DNA from: Monocercomonoides exilis
Lineage: Eukaryota > Preaxostyla > Oxymonadida > Polymastigidae
Direction of reading: 5' to 3'
Assembly: GCA_001643675.2 (NCBI GenBank)
Contig: LSRY02000008.1
Coordinates: 1,614,001-1,678,000, forward strand
Length of the DNA: 64,000 bases
Shown: positions 45,192 through 55,842 of the stretch, one piece after another
How positions within the stretch are numbered: the first letter of the stretch is position 1
How the letters are laid out: the number at the start of each line of letters is the position of its first letter
Translations under genes and position numbers: made by a program
Notes under the pieces: generated by a model
Database searches by the model: none
Told to the model about the DNA's origin: nothing
What the model saw: the letters and a program-made list of their open reading frames with translations, nothing else

Positions 45192-45877
45192 CTGTCTCCT
45201 CTTTCACCATGAAAGGCTCACAAAGCAATCGCACATTCCCTTTCCTGTGCTGCCTCGACTGCCCAGATGAGCATGACTGCATCCCCAAACATCCCCACTC
45301 GTCAGCTCCCTAAAATACATCATCCAAATCGCTTTTGTCTCCTCCTTCAAAATAAAATATATGTGTGCATAAATCCCAGCTGCAATGTGTTCCTCCACCA
45401 AGCAGGCACTTCACCCCACGCTCTCCATCCCCCTCCCCTTTCCTGCTCCTTCTCACAAACATTGTTTCCCTCGTTCGCCTTTCTTTTCCAAAAAAGGAAC
45501 TGCTGAAAAATCATCTCATCAAACATTACTGCTGCAAGCACCTTTTTCTCTTGTGCGCATCCGCTTCTCTGATCAGCCACAATCTCTCCTTTCAATCAAA
45601 CACTGGAAAACACACGAAATTCAGAAAATGAATAAAATATCCCCAAAACAAGTTTAATTTTTGTTTCCACACGCCCCTCTCAACAACTTCCATTTTCACT
45701 CAGCCATTGCCAAGAAAAAAAATATGAAAATGATTTGTTGGTTTGAGTCTTTTTTGTAATGGATTTCATGATCATCAGATTTGAAAAAACTGGAATCGTC
45801 CATTCACAGAATGAGAAATCCGTGAATGCACATTATCTGTAAAGCTAGAAATATTATTTCCTGTGTGACAACAAAAA

Positions 45878-46268
45878 TTGGTGAGATGCAATATTTTTGG
45901 AATTCTGCCTGATGACTTTTGTCAATTGGATGGCCAAGGCGAATGCAACAATTTCATCAATCACACAAAAATGATATTGTATGTAATTTTCATTGTTCTA
46001 TTGATTGCGAAGATATTTCCATCTGTATCCTCTCCCAAGTGCAGGAACGTGAGTTATTGTTGAAATGGCCAATCTCCGCTTTGTAGAGCAATGCGATGAG
46101 AACGGAGCTTGTTATTGTATAGCCATTGGGAATCAAATGAAGTTACGGAAGATATATGATTTTTATTTGGAACAAGAGGTGAAAACAAATTCAACTGATG
46201 TTTTGTTGAATGAAGACAAAAAGTGGATGGAATTCTGTGAAGGACAAAATCTGCACAAAATTATATAG
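45878..46268 (+). other. Membrane-anchor-like fragments, P3 right arm
   Basis: Same two ORFs as at 35,792-36,182, here on the + strand, separated by one stop codon. The helix MILYVIFIVLLIAKIF is followed by PSVSSPK. They lie about 1.6 kb upstream of BH7b. Confidence 0.35.
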
Positions 46269-47419
46269 CATTTTGGAATGCTAGGCAGAGGAGAAGCTTT
46301 TTTGGCAAGGAAAGTGGCAGGCGATATCGAGGGAAGGACAATTTTTGTGAATAAAAACTTAGAAAACAATGCAAAGCAATGAGAGTGGAGATCAGCAACA
46401 TCAATGGGAGTAAAACAGCTGTTGCTGCCGTCGGAAAGATGCATGTGTGTTTTGTGGAATATGCGCAGAGAAGCAAGACTTTCCAAAAATTCGTGCTTAA
46501 ATGAAAAAAAGAATAATTTGTGACAAAAGCATCAGTCTCTGCCTGTGTTCCTGCAAGAATGGCAAGACAAGTGAAGCACCCTGCAGCTGTTACCGTTCTT
46601 TAACCTTCACCGAGCTGCTACAAGGGCGAGTGGAAAGCTTGGCGTTTCGTTGCCATGGGCAGTAATACAGCAATTTGAGTTGGGAATTATCATCTTCCCG
46701 TCTCCATCAACAGTATTTCGACTTCTGCTGGCAAAGCTCAGTATTTTTTGAGGCTCTGTTCGGCTGCTAATATAGGGTTGGGCTGTTTTGCTACAGTTGT
46801 TGCGGGCGATGGCAACAATGCGACTTCGTCATATCTGCCGCCAACTGCAACAGGCGGATAAGTCTTTCTTCTTCTTCTTCTTCTTCTTCTTCGTTTTTGT
46901 CATTTTTGAAGCAGACGAGCATTGGCAGCAACGAGGGATGAATTGAGGCAAGCACATGCAACATGTGTGAAGAGAGCCAAGGGATAAAAGGACGGGCATG
47001 TCCCTGATGTTCCTGATATTGCCATGACAGAAAATGGGATGTGCGCTTGAAGTGCTGGGGATGAGCGAAGCAGCACTACGGCTATGGAGCAGCACACAGC
47101 ACTCAAGGCATGCTGTTTCTACACGTATTGTGTTGACTGTGCTCGAGGCAGAGGGAATGGCGGGATGAGTGTTCTTTTTTGTGTGAGTTGCATGGTTGGA
47201 GAGGATGAGGAAAGGAGGGATGGAAGTGCCTTGTTTTATTTGAGAGGAAGGCAGAAGAGAGAGAAGGAAGATATGGATTGAAAGAATCAAGGAAGAGAAG
47301 AAGGGTTATGAGACTGAGATGAGAGAAACGAGGGAACAACAGAAGGAGAAGAAGAATGAGGAGAAGAGAAGGGAAATGAAGAAGCGGAAAATGAAGCGGA
47401 AGGTTTCGAGAAGAAAAAG
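46269..47419. other. Degenerate divergent region, P3 right arm
   Basis: Holds a (TTC)n run at about 46,865-46,892 and a Cys-rich reading (HTALKACCFYTYCVDCARG, one residue different from the left arm). The K/R/E-rich exon (EKKNEEKRREMKKRKM) at 47,319-47,419 directly precedes the intron. No intact gene. Confidence 0.4.
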
Positions 47420-47584
47420 GTATAAGGATTATATCTCAAAAGTCATATTTTTGATATTTTATTTCAAATTTATTTTCAAATATTCTTTCAATTTTCTTTT
47501 CTTTTTTTCCATATGTTATTTAATATTTCTTCGGTTTATCTTTTTTCCCCTGAATTTTTATTGTTATTTTTTTAATGGCAAAAG
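47420..47584 (+). other. Candidate intron upstream of BH7b
   Basis: GTATAAGG donor and ATGGCAAAAG acceptor; 165 nt. It is followed by a leader reading SRQEQWMRMECGKKAEEDNR. Confidence 0.45.
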
Positions 47585-47884
47585 TGCATTTGCATGAGTC
47601 GTCAAGAGCAATGGATGCGAATGGAATGTGGGAAAAAGGCAGAAGAAGACAACAGAAGAAAAAAGAGATTATTGGGAAAGCAAATGACGAAGAAGATTAT
47701 GTTCTTGTTTCAATTTGGAGGCACTGAAGGAAAAAGAAGTTTTTCTTTTGGAAATATGCATTTCAGAAGCAGGAGAAGAGGAAGGAAAAGGGAGCTCAGG
47801 CTCATTTGAATCTTGATGAACATCTCATTGAGAGGCATGGTAGGCTTATGGAAAATGAGAGAGGGAAAGGAAATGTTTTGGTGA

Positions 47885-49357
47885 GTGAATCAAGCTCCAT
47901 TTCTTTCAACTCCCTCAATGCTCCTTGTTTCCTTCTCACAACTCACATTTTTCAATATTTCAACAGCAAATGATGCATGTTCGCCTTCAACCACTACGTC
48001 AATCCAAACCTCATGTTTTATTAACAGTTGCTCATTTTCGTCTGTTTGCGACATATATGATGGAGGTATTGTTCCTTCACTCAACAACCCCTTGGTCTTT
48101 TTGACAGCCTCAAACACCTCGTTTGTTGGGTGTTGCAGGACAAGGAATGTGAAATGTGAAGGAACTGCAGAGGTTCTATTGAAACCAGACAGACAGAATG
48201 AAACATTCAATGGAGCAAATTCATTCACTTGGTGCGAGTGGAGTGAATCGAAGGCAACAGGAAACGGCAACACATATGCCGATGGCACTTCGAACGGTGG
48301 TGCTATTTTCATGTTTGGTCAATCGTCTGCCACTGTTTCAGTTTCGCATTGTGCATTCAATGAATGTGTTGCGTATTACGCAGGCGGAGGGATTTCATGC
48401 TATAGCATTAAATCAGTTGAGATTGTGAATAACACATTTAATGCTTGTGCTTCTGAAACATGGATTGGAGGAGGGGTGTTCGTTTTTACTATTTCAACAT
48501 GTGTTCGGATCAGCGGATGTGAATTCCAGAATTGCAAAGCATATAGCCATGGAGGAGGACTTTTTCTTGAAAATTTTAATGTTTCGGGGCAAGAATGCAT
48601 TGGAACAGAAAGTGGAGAAGGGGAGAGTGCGTGCGTGTTTGAATGCTGTTTCACTTCATGCTCAATAACTGGAACATGGGGAGGAGGCATGTATTGCAGA
48701 AATGTTCCCAATCAATTCAAGATTAGAAGCGTCAGGTTTATTTCGTGTAACGCATCGACCAGGGGAGGCGGATTTCATTTGGAACCAATAAAGCAAACTG
48801 TACCAGCTGATGGGCTTTATTGCTATTTCCTCTTCTTCCATGAATGCAAATGCTTGGGTGATCCACCACATGGTCACGATATGATATATCTGGATTATTA
48901 CAATTTATATTTGGATTCTGGGAATCCGTTCCATGAATGTTACACAACAAACACAGATGATCAGAGAGTGTGCTACGGATATATTGCATCGAGTTCGACA
49001 AGTTGGACATTTCAGCACACAGAAAAGTGGGATTGGCTGAAGGATTGGACGAAGGTTCTGTATGTGGGTGCTAATGGAAGCGACTCGAGTGGGCTGTGTG
49101 GGATGGGTGAGCCAGCACCTTGCAAGACGGTGGGACACGCAGTGGAGACGGGCTTGGAAGAGCTGAGCTCATCAGTCACGCTGCTGGAAGGGAATCATCA
49201 AAGTGAGGCAACAACAATTAATATTGGATCAAAAAAGATTTCTGTCATTGGGACGGGCAAAAATAAAAATTCGATTGGAACAAAAACGAATTTTTATATT
49301 TCATCCTTCTCATCTTCATCTGCTCCTTCTTTCTTTTTCCTGCAATTTTTTCTCTAA
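47885..49357 (+). CDS. BH7b: beta-helix cassette, P3 right arm
   Basis: 490 codons, the same protein as BH7a. It is the only cassette type here with the third DUF1565-like segment (VLYVGANGSD, PCKTVGHAVE). The central coils (GGGMYCRNVPNQFKIRSV to CYTTNTDDQRV) are shared almost unchanged with BH2. The frame opens at GTG directly after the TGA of a GTGAGTGA motif. The leader upstream (NVLVSES) is in another frame. BH9 follows about 1 kb downstream on the same strand. Confidence 0.6.
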   Translation: MNQAPFLSTPSMLLVSFSQLTFFNISTANDACSPSTTTSIQTSCFINSCSFSSVCDIYDGGIVPSLNNPLVFLTASNTSFVGCCRTRNVKCEGTAEVLLKPDRQNETFNGANSFTWCEWSESKATGNGNTYADGTSNGGAIFMFGQSSATVSVSHCAFNECVAYYAGGGISCYSIKSVEIVNNTFNACASETWIGGGVFVFTISTCVRISGCEFQNCKAYSHGGGLFLENFNVSGQECIGTESGEGESACVFECCFTSCSITGTWGGGMYCRNVPNQFKIRSVRFISCNASTRGGGFHLEPIKQTVPADGLYCYFLFFHECKCLGDPPHGHDMIYLDYYNLYLDSGNPFHECYTTNTDDQRVCYGYIASSSTSWTFQHTEKWDWLKDWTKVLYVGANGSDSSGLCGMGEPAPCKTVGHAVETGLEELSSSVTLLEGNHQSEATTINIGSKKISVIGTGKNKNSIGTKTNFYISSFSSSSAPSFFFLQFFL

Positions 49358-49626
49358 AAAGAAGTGATTCAACAGCTTCAGCTCATTTCATGTCAACTTT
49401 AAATCTGCAAGCGTCTAATTTTCAATTTCCCTTCTCTTGGTATTTTTTCGAGCAGACATTAGATATTGCAAAGAAGGAGCAGAAAGGCGGAGGAAGAGCA
49501 TTTGGAGCTGCTAACTGTGAAAATGCTGTCAAATGCTCATTTATAATCACTAACTTTTTTGTAGATAATTTTTATAAAAACTTCTTCTTGGTCATCATCA
49601 TCATCATCATCATCCACTTCTCCTGA
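49285..49626 (+). other. Membrane helix plus tail after BH7b, -1 frame
   Basis: In the -1 frame from BH7b, the DNA from 49,285 encodes NEFLYFILLIFICSFFLFPA, then a tail of about 90 residues (SLKRSDSTASAHF, SWYFFEQTLDIAKKEQ) ending at TGA after an Ile-rich (ATC)n microsatellite. This is the best-preserved anchor-and-tail reading in the window, and it supports a type I membrane protein as the ancestral product. Confidence 0.45.
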
Positions 49627-49973
49627 TTCATCAGTTTTATCATCTCCTTCTATTTGTCGTTCAATGTCTTCTTCAATAATTACTTCTTTGCCTTCTTCGC
49701 CATTCTGGTCTATTTATTGGAATCAAGTTGTTGAAGTTTTTTGTTTCAGGGAATCTGAGGACTGGACTTTGGCTATTTTCTTTTCTTTTCTTTTCTTTTC
49801 TTTTCTTTTTTGGAGTAAAATGGGGAAAATGCTATTGGCATTTGGATCGTCGGCAGAGATGGGGCAGGCGGGTGTGTTAGCAAAAAGGAGCGATATTTAG
49901 AGGAGGAGGAGGAGGAGGAAAAGAAGAAGAAGAAGAAGCAGAAAATGAAGTGGAAAAAGCCGATAAAAAAACG

Positions 49974-50100
49974 GTACTGATTTTTCATAATTTGTATTGT
50001 ATTTTTATTTATTTGTTTGTTTGTTTGTTTATATTTATATTTTGTATTTTATTTTATTTAATATTTCTAAATTTATAATTTATTTTTTTAATGATAGCAG
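49974..50100 (+). other. Candidate intron upstream of BH9
   Basis: GTACTGA donor after AAAAAACG and ATGATAGCAG acceptor; 127 nt. The reading frame after it runs without a stop through the leader into BH9, which makes this the best-supported intron of the set. Confidence 0.55.
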
Positions 50101-51854
50101 GGACTTTTGCATGTATATTTAAAAGCGATGACAGAAAATGGATTTTTGAAAACAAGCAGAAGATTTCAATAGAAGAAAAAGAGATATGGGGAAAGCAGAC
50201 GATGAAGAAGGGGCAGAAAAGATGGAAAAAGGGATGCGACCATGTTGAGGTATTTTGTGAAATTTCACCAAGAAGCATTGAGAAGAGAAGGAGGCAAAGA
50301 AAGAAGTGCTTCAGTGAGCGAACTGCATTTCTCTTTTTTCTGTATTTTTCTCTTCCAACATATTTGTTTTTCAATATTTCAACAGCAAATGAGGCATGTT
50401 CGCCTTCAACCACTACGTCAGCCCAAACCACTTGTTTTATGAGCAGTTGCTCATTTTCATCGATTTGTGATGCGTATGATGGAGGAATTGTTCCTTCCCT
50501 CAATAACCCCTTGGCCTCCTTGTCTGCCTCAAACACATCATTTGTTGGGTGTTGCAGGACAAGAAATGTTGTTTGCGAAGGAACTAAAACTAATAAGCTG
50601 GCTCCAGGAAGACAAAATGAAACATTCAATGGAGCAAATACATTTATTTGGTGCGAATGGGATGGGTCAAAAACAGCGGGAAAAGGCGATTCATGGGATG
50701 ATGGTATATCGAGCGGGGGAGCGATATGCATGTTCAATTTGGGAGAAGGAATGTTGTCTATTTTGTTTTGCAAGTTCAACAACTGCTATTCTGATGCGCA
50801 TGGCGGAGGTGTATTTTGCCATGCAATCAAGACAATTGTGTGTGAGAACAGCACATTCAGCAGCTGCACAGCACAAGCAAATACAGGTGGCGGAATTCAT
50901 GCTTATTCGATTTTATCATGTGCTCGGATCAGCGAATGTGAATTCCAGAATTGTAAAGCAAATAATAATGGAGGAGGACTTTATCTTAATGATTTTCAGG
51001 TTTCAGGAACAGGATGCATTGAAGCAGAAAATGGAGGAGGGGAGAGTGCGTGTGTGTTTGACTGCGGTTTCACTTCATGCTCCCTTTCAAGTTCAAGTGG
51101 CGGAGGCATGTATTGTCGAACTGTTCCTGTCACATTTAAAATGAGGAGCATTCAATTTATTTCATGTAATGCTTCATCGTATGGTGGAGGGCTAAGCTTT
51201 GATCCGAATAAACCAACACCACCAGGTGATGGGATTTATTGCTTTTTCCTTTTCTTTCATGAATGCAAGTGCAGGATTACATCCACTCCATATGGTCATG
51301 ATGTGATGTATTATGATTACTTTAATCTTTATTTGGAATCAGGAAATCCGTTCCATGAATGTTACACCACAAATACAGATGACAAGAGAGTATGCTACGG
51401 ATACAATGCATCGAATTCGGGGAGTTGGGCATATGATCAATCAATGAAAAAGGATTGGCTGAAAGATAAAACGTTATATGTTTCGGTGAATGGAAATGAT
51501 AATTTTGAGTTGTGTGGGGCAAATGAAACATTTCCTTGTCTGACAGTGAAGAAGGCATTTGAAATGAGTGAGGTGCAGATAAACTTGGCAATCACGCTGC
51601 TGGATGGAAATCATCAAAGTGAGGCAACAACAATTGAGATTGGATCAAAGAAGATTTCAGTCATTGGGAGAGGCAAAGATAAGAGTTCGATTGGAACAGG
51701 AGCATTTTCATCAACAAGATCGCTGTTCAGTGTATCAACAGGTCATCTGGGAATGAGAAAGCTGAAGATTGATTGTAACTCAAATGCAAATCCTTCTTCA
51801 CCGAGTGTGGTTGTAGTGTCTTATAGAAGTGGAACACTTTCACTTGAATTTTAA
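50091..51854 (+). CDS. BH9: beta-helix gene with leader exon in frame
   Basis: A 587-codon ORF. The coding exon probably begins at 50,101 after the intron. About 90 leader residues, strongly basic (KEIWGKQTMKKGQKRWKKG), lead without a break into LFFNISTANEACS, NTSFVGCC, GGAICMF, GGGVFC, GGGIHA, GGGLYL, GGGMYC and CYTTNTDDKRVCYGY. The type 2 segment YVSVNGND..CLTVKKAFE follows, then GHLGMRKLKIDCNSN. It ends at TAA after TLSLEF. The body pairs with BH6 across P3, but the stretch GRGKDKSSIGTGAFSSTRSL matches BH5 instead. No classical signal peptide. It is the most complete gene-like unit with a leader. Confidence 0.65.
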   Translation: MIAGTFACIFKSDDRKWIFENKQKISIEEKEIWGKQTMKKGQKRWKKGCDHVEVFCEISPRSIEKRRRQRKKCFSERTAFLFFLYFSLPTYLFFNISTANEACSPSTTTSAQTTCFMSSCSFSSICDAYDGGIVPSLNNPLASLSASNTSFVGCCRTRNVVCEGTKTNKLAPGRQNETFNGANTFIWCEWDGSKTAGKGDSWDDGISSGGAICMFNLGEGMLSILFCKFNNCYSDAHGGGVFCHAIKTIVCENSTFSSCTAQANTGGGIHAYSILSCARISECEFQNCKANNNGGGLYLNDFQVSGTGCIEAENGGGESACVFDCGFTSCSLSSSSGGGMYCRTVPVTFKMRSIQFISCNASSYGGGLSFDPNKPTPPGDGIYCFFLFFHECKCRITSTPYGHDVMYYDYFNLYLESGNPFHECYTTNTDDKRVCYGYNASNSGSWAYDQSMKKDWLKDKTLYVSVNGNDNFELCGANETFPCLTVKKAFEMSEVQINLAITLLDGNHQSEATTIEIGSKKISVIGRGKDKSSIGTGAFSSTRSLFSVSTGHLGMRKLKIDCNSNANPSSPSVVVVSYRSGTLSLEF

Positions 51855-53317
51855 AGTAATTTTGTCAAATGAGAAATGGAGAAAAAATATATCTCAAAAG
51901 TTATGTATTATTTGTTGAAATCTTTTTTTTTTTGATATTTTTATGTTTTGTTGGATTTTGTGTTCAAATACATGTTTTCATCATTTCACGATAATTATTT
52001 GATTTTTTGTGAAATATCAAAATAATTTTACAAAAATGCAAACATTTTTCATCATGAAATGAAATTTTCAAATAAAAATATGAAACATATTATTGAATTG
52101 AAAAATTTTCCATATTTGAAAGTTTGAAATATTTTGAAAAAGAAATGAAACAAATGAGTTGAGATTAAGGAACTCTTTTTTTTCAATCAAATCTTAATCC
52201 TTGAAAATGAGACAATCAAAATTATTTGCTTAATATTACAAATTAACAAGTAATGAGAGAAAAAGCTGAATTAAATTTCTTTTTCTGAGAAATTGATTTC
52301 AATAAGAAAGTTCATTATCGAGATTATTGAATCTCAACGAAATAACACAAATTTCTTTGAAAAGAAATAAAATAGTGTCGTTTTGTTGATGACTTTTTCA
52401 AATCCCAAAAAGTTTCTTAATAGTTTTGTTAATTATGGAATAGTTATTTGCATTGAAAATTCATATTGCAGCTCTAACTCATTTCAATTATTTTTATCAT
52501 TGAGCAGTCCTTTTATTTTGAAAAGTCAAAAACGATATAAATTGGTTTTTGATGAAAATAATATTGAATGATAACATTGTTTTCAATGACGTTAACTCAT
52601 TTCAGTTGAATTTCTGTGAATTTGTTTCAAAACACAAATTTGTTATAATCTTGTTTTGATTTTTCTCAGTTCAAAAATTAGTTCATTTTTTCTCAGAGGG
52701 CTCAATATGTGGAAAGTGATTTTTGAAAAAAACAAAAATGTTCCTCAATTCTTAAATTTAAAAAATATGTTAAGCTATCAATAATTTTGACAAATTTTTA
52801 TTTTTGATTAATTTGAAGATATCTTTCATTCAAAATTAAATCAAACATCATTTCTCATTATTTCTTTTCTGGTTAAAATTTTTTTTCCGAACCAATTTTT
52901 TTTCAATTTTTTCATTAATATCAATAAAGTGTCATTATTGAAAGATCGATATTGCAGAAAAAGAAAATGAACAAAAACTCAAAGGTTATTATGAAAGGAT
53001 TTTCAATCAAATTTATTTTATTAAAAATGAAGGATTTGATGGTTATTTGATATTCTGCAAAAATGTCAAAATTTTTGAGAAACAACAAAGCAATCACTGA
53101 ACAAAATGCGGTCTCAATTCTCGTTGGTTTAATATTTGCATATTGAATTTTACTTTTTCTCTTTTTAAATAAAAAGTGTCTCTTTTTTATTCTCAAAGTT
53201 TCGATTATATGAATGAAAAAATCGATAAAATGTTTTGAACATTTTCAACGTTCGATAAATTAAAAATAATGTTGATGTTGAGAAAAATGAATATTTTCAT
53301 TTTCCACAACCAAATAA
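51855..53317. other. AT-rich single-copy stretch
   Basis: No palindrome partner within the window. Short ORFs (for example 52,383-52,571 and 52,921-53,196) are Phe/Ile/Asn/Lys-rich and look like AT-rich chance readings. No other feature was seen. Confidence 0.5.
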
Positions 53318-53579
53318 TGGGTGATTCTTTTTGAAATCATTTTTTTTATTGAACAATCTTTCGGTTTGCAAATTCTTCATTCTGTGAAAGAAAAGAATAA
53401 AAAAAGAGATGATATCACCGTTTCGATTCAGTGTCTTTCATTTGTCTCTCATATTGTTTTCATTAATAAACATCAATGTGTTGAACATTTCTTTTTTAAT
53501 AAAGACATTTTTTTATTTGAAACTGTCCAGCTGTCTTCGCTATGGAGAAAAAACTTATGATTTCAACAATAATCACCCA
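53318..53579. mobile_element. MITE-like TIR element M2
   Basis: 262 bp. The ends are GTGATTCTTTTTGAAATCAT (left) and ATGATTTCAACAATAATCAC (right, inverse), matching at about 20 of 22 positions including the outer GG/CC. The interior has TTTCGGTTTGCAAATTC, like M1. No coding capacity. Target duplication is not clear from the sequence. Confidence 0.6.
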
Positions 53580-54662
53580 AAAGATTTGTGAAGAGAATAT
53601 TCATTTTGTTTTGTCACTTCGTCTTTTTCATCAAAAGAAATTGACAATTCTCTGAACAAAACCAACTTTCTTTGAATTGTTCAGTTTTTCATCTGTTCCA
53701 AAATAATTTGGAATGATTTTTATAATTGTTGATTCTTGGTATCAGAGTTTGTCTTTTGGCTCTTTCTTTCTCTTTGTTTTCCGATCATATTCATTCAAAC
53801 ATTTTAAAAAGAAATCAACTCCAATTGTATCTTTCACTCATTTTGAGCATTTGAACTCCAATGTCATTTGGAGAAAAGATTCTTTAATAATGATAATTTT
53901 TATTTATGTTTTCCTTCAGATATTTCCCATTTTTTCTGAAAGATAGCATTTAAATATTTGAAAAAAAAAATAACATTATTTGAAAGAAAAGTGTTGAAAA
54001 ACAAGTGCCTGTTTTGTGAACCTGTTGAAAATAATGAGAAATCATCAAATATAGATTGGATAAAAAATAAAAAAATTGAAAGAGAGATATTTATATTTCC
54101 TTTCATGCAATTCAAAAAAAAATAGAATTGAATGAGGAGAAATGTGTGAAAGAAGCATTTTTGGTGAAGAAATGAAAAACATGAAGATTTTTGTGATATT
54201 TGAATAAGGTGAAAAAGAAGAAGAAGAAGAAGTTAGAAATTTGATAAAATCTTCCCTTTTCCTTCCCTCCTTTCTCTTTGATTTCTCTTGTTTGCCAATC
54301 TCCCAAGCTGCCCTTCACACACAATCTTCTGTGTCTCATCTCTTCTCATTTTTTGTGATGTGATTGACAAAATATGAACTCCCAAAAAAAAGAGAGACAT
54401 TTCCATCATTCTCTTCCTCCAAACAAATATTGCTCTTCCATCTCAATCAAACATCCTCCTTTTTTAAACCATCTTTTATTTCCTCTCTTTCTCTCTCTTC
54501 CACTCATCCCTTTCCTTTTCCAGTGATAACACTCTTTCTCCCTCCTCTCTTTCCACATTCTATCGCTCACAGGTCATTCAACCCCTCAAATTTTCGATTT
54601 CTATTTTTCTTTTTCTTTCTCTCTCTCAATATATATATAACTCACTCTAAACACACCTCTCA
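53580..54662. other. AT-rich then CT-rich non-coding stretch
   Basis: CT-rich tracts at 54,380-54,640 and a TATATATATA run at about 54,631-54,641. No gene is supported. The base composition changes here from AT-rich to the mixed type of the exon remnants to the right. Confidence 0.4.
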
Positions 54663-54959
54663 TCAGAATTTCTCCCCAAATTTGTGTTTTGCTCCCTCAA
54701 CCCCCGTTTCCCTTCCTCCACTCTCCTCAAACAAATTCAGAACTTGTTCAGAGGAAACATTGCTTGTCCTTTTCTGTTCCAATACGAAATCAGCCTCCAC
54801 TTCATGGCTCTCAATTTCCATCCCCCTTTTCTTCTCATAGCAAATGGCATTCTTGCACATTTCTCTCACAGATGCATTCCCTTTCCCTCTAAAAATGTGT
54901 TGTTCCCTCTGCCTTTGCGATGCTGTAGTAGCCCTGCCAGGCTTTTCTGCAACTGTCAT
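54663..54959 (-). other. Possible exon remnant, 98 codons
   Basis: The reading EQHIFRGKGNASVREMCKN with NVSSEQVLNLFEESGGRETG has balanced, protein-like composition and no low complexity. No family was recognised. It is on the same strand as the fragment at 55,082-55,390. Confidence 0.25.
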
Positions 54960-55081
54960 CCATTAATCGAGTTTCGTAGCCAATTGCAAGGCATCCAAAA
55001 CACTGTGGCCTGCCGCCTGACGCTCGCAGTCGCTAAGCACCCCACTTCTATTTTCACCCAACCAGCCAATTGATAATTTTC

Positions 55082-55390
55082 TCATTGTGAACAAACATAA
55101 TAATCTGTGTTTTTGATAGAATATTGTTGTATTTTCCACAAAATCAGATTGCGAACAGAGGCATCTGGCAACGCCACGAACTGCAGAAAATCTTTGGTGC
55201 TCATGTCTCCACAGATCGCGAGCAAATGGCTTCCTCGCACCCTGCTTTGGGATATCTCAGCTCTCAGCCAAAATAATAATAATGATTTATCTTTTCTCCT
55301 TTCAAACCAACAAGCATCAAATAGAATGTCCTCCAACCCCGTCACGGCTTTCCTTGCTTTTCGTTGTCCCTGGTCAGTTGCTGCGCCCAT
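55082..55390 (-). other. Remnant related to the P1 membrane-anchor fragment
   Basis: ILFDACWFERRKDKSLLLFW and LLAICGDMSTKDFLQFVALP resemble ELLFIAWVERRKNEKN and LLSFDLCLQPS of the fragments at 5,138-5,617 and 24,903-25,427, in the same order. The hydrophobic helix is not kept. Probably an old copy of that exon. Confidence 0.35.
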
Positions 55391-55842
55391 CGAAATAAAA
55401 CATATTCCTCCTCAAATATGTCCTCGTTCTGCTGTTCTTCAAACAACAAAAAAATACGATGCCATTTCCAAAAGCATGCACAGAATGAGCAACAGCCATG
55501 AAAACAACAAACACACACAAACACATTTCACCCCGTCACATCCCGCTTCACACTGCAAACAGCGTTGCGGCCATCAAAATATTCCGAATGTCTTGATCAT
55601 AATACATACTTAAATCCTTCAAAGCTGTTGATAAAACAAGTTTTTTAATGAGCAGACTCTCCGCACATCAACAAGCCATGATTATTGATATTTCATGAAA
55701 CCGATGCAATTTGGAGTGAAACCAAGTCTGTGGCTGACAGATTTCAGAACATCCGAGTATTTTCATATAATTGATGTATTTTGTGAAATCTGAAATCAAA
55801 GATAGAAATTGAAACATAATTGAAAATCTTTTTCAAAATGAA

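Larger units (their letters stand above)
30395..51667. repeat. Giant palindrome P3 (arms 30,395-40,800 and 41,257-51,667)
   Basis: Pairs add to 82,058-82,062 along the whole length (40,645 with 41,413; 36,182 with 45,878; 34,177 with 47,885; 32,008 with 50,054). Arms are nearly identical, with rare substitutions (for example the codon change in the ORFs at 34,770 and 47,290) and homopolymer indels. The loop is about 456 nt. The left limit falls in BH6 and the right limit in BH9. Confidence 0.9.

Noticed and set aside
4045-51667. Palindromes as pure fold-back sequencing or assembly artefacts
   Set aside because: Not fully excluded. P1 arms differ by substitutions, repeat lengths and a diverged centre, which a simple fold-back would not give. 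Joining of two haplotypes remains possible and is listed for checking.
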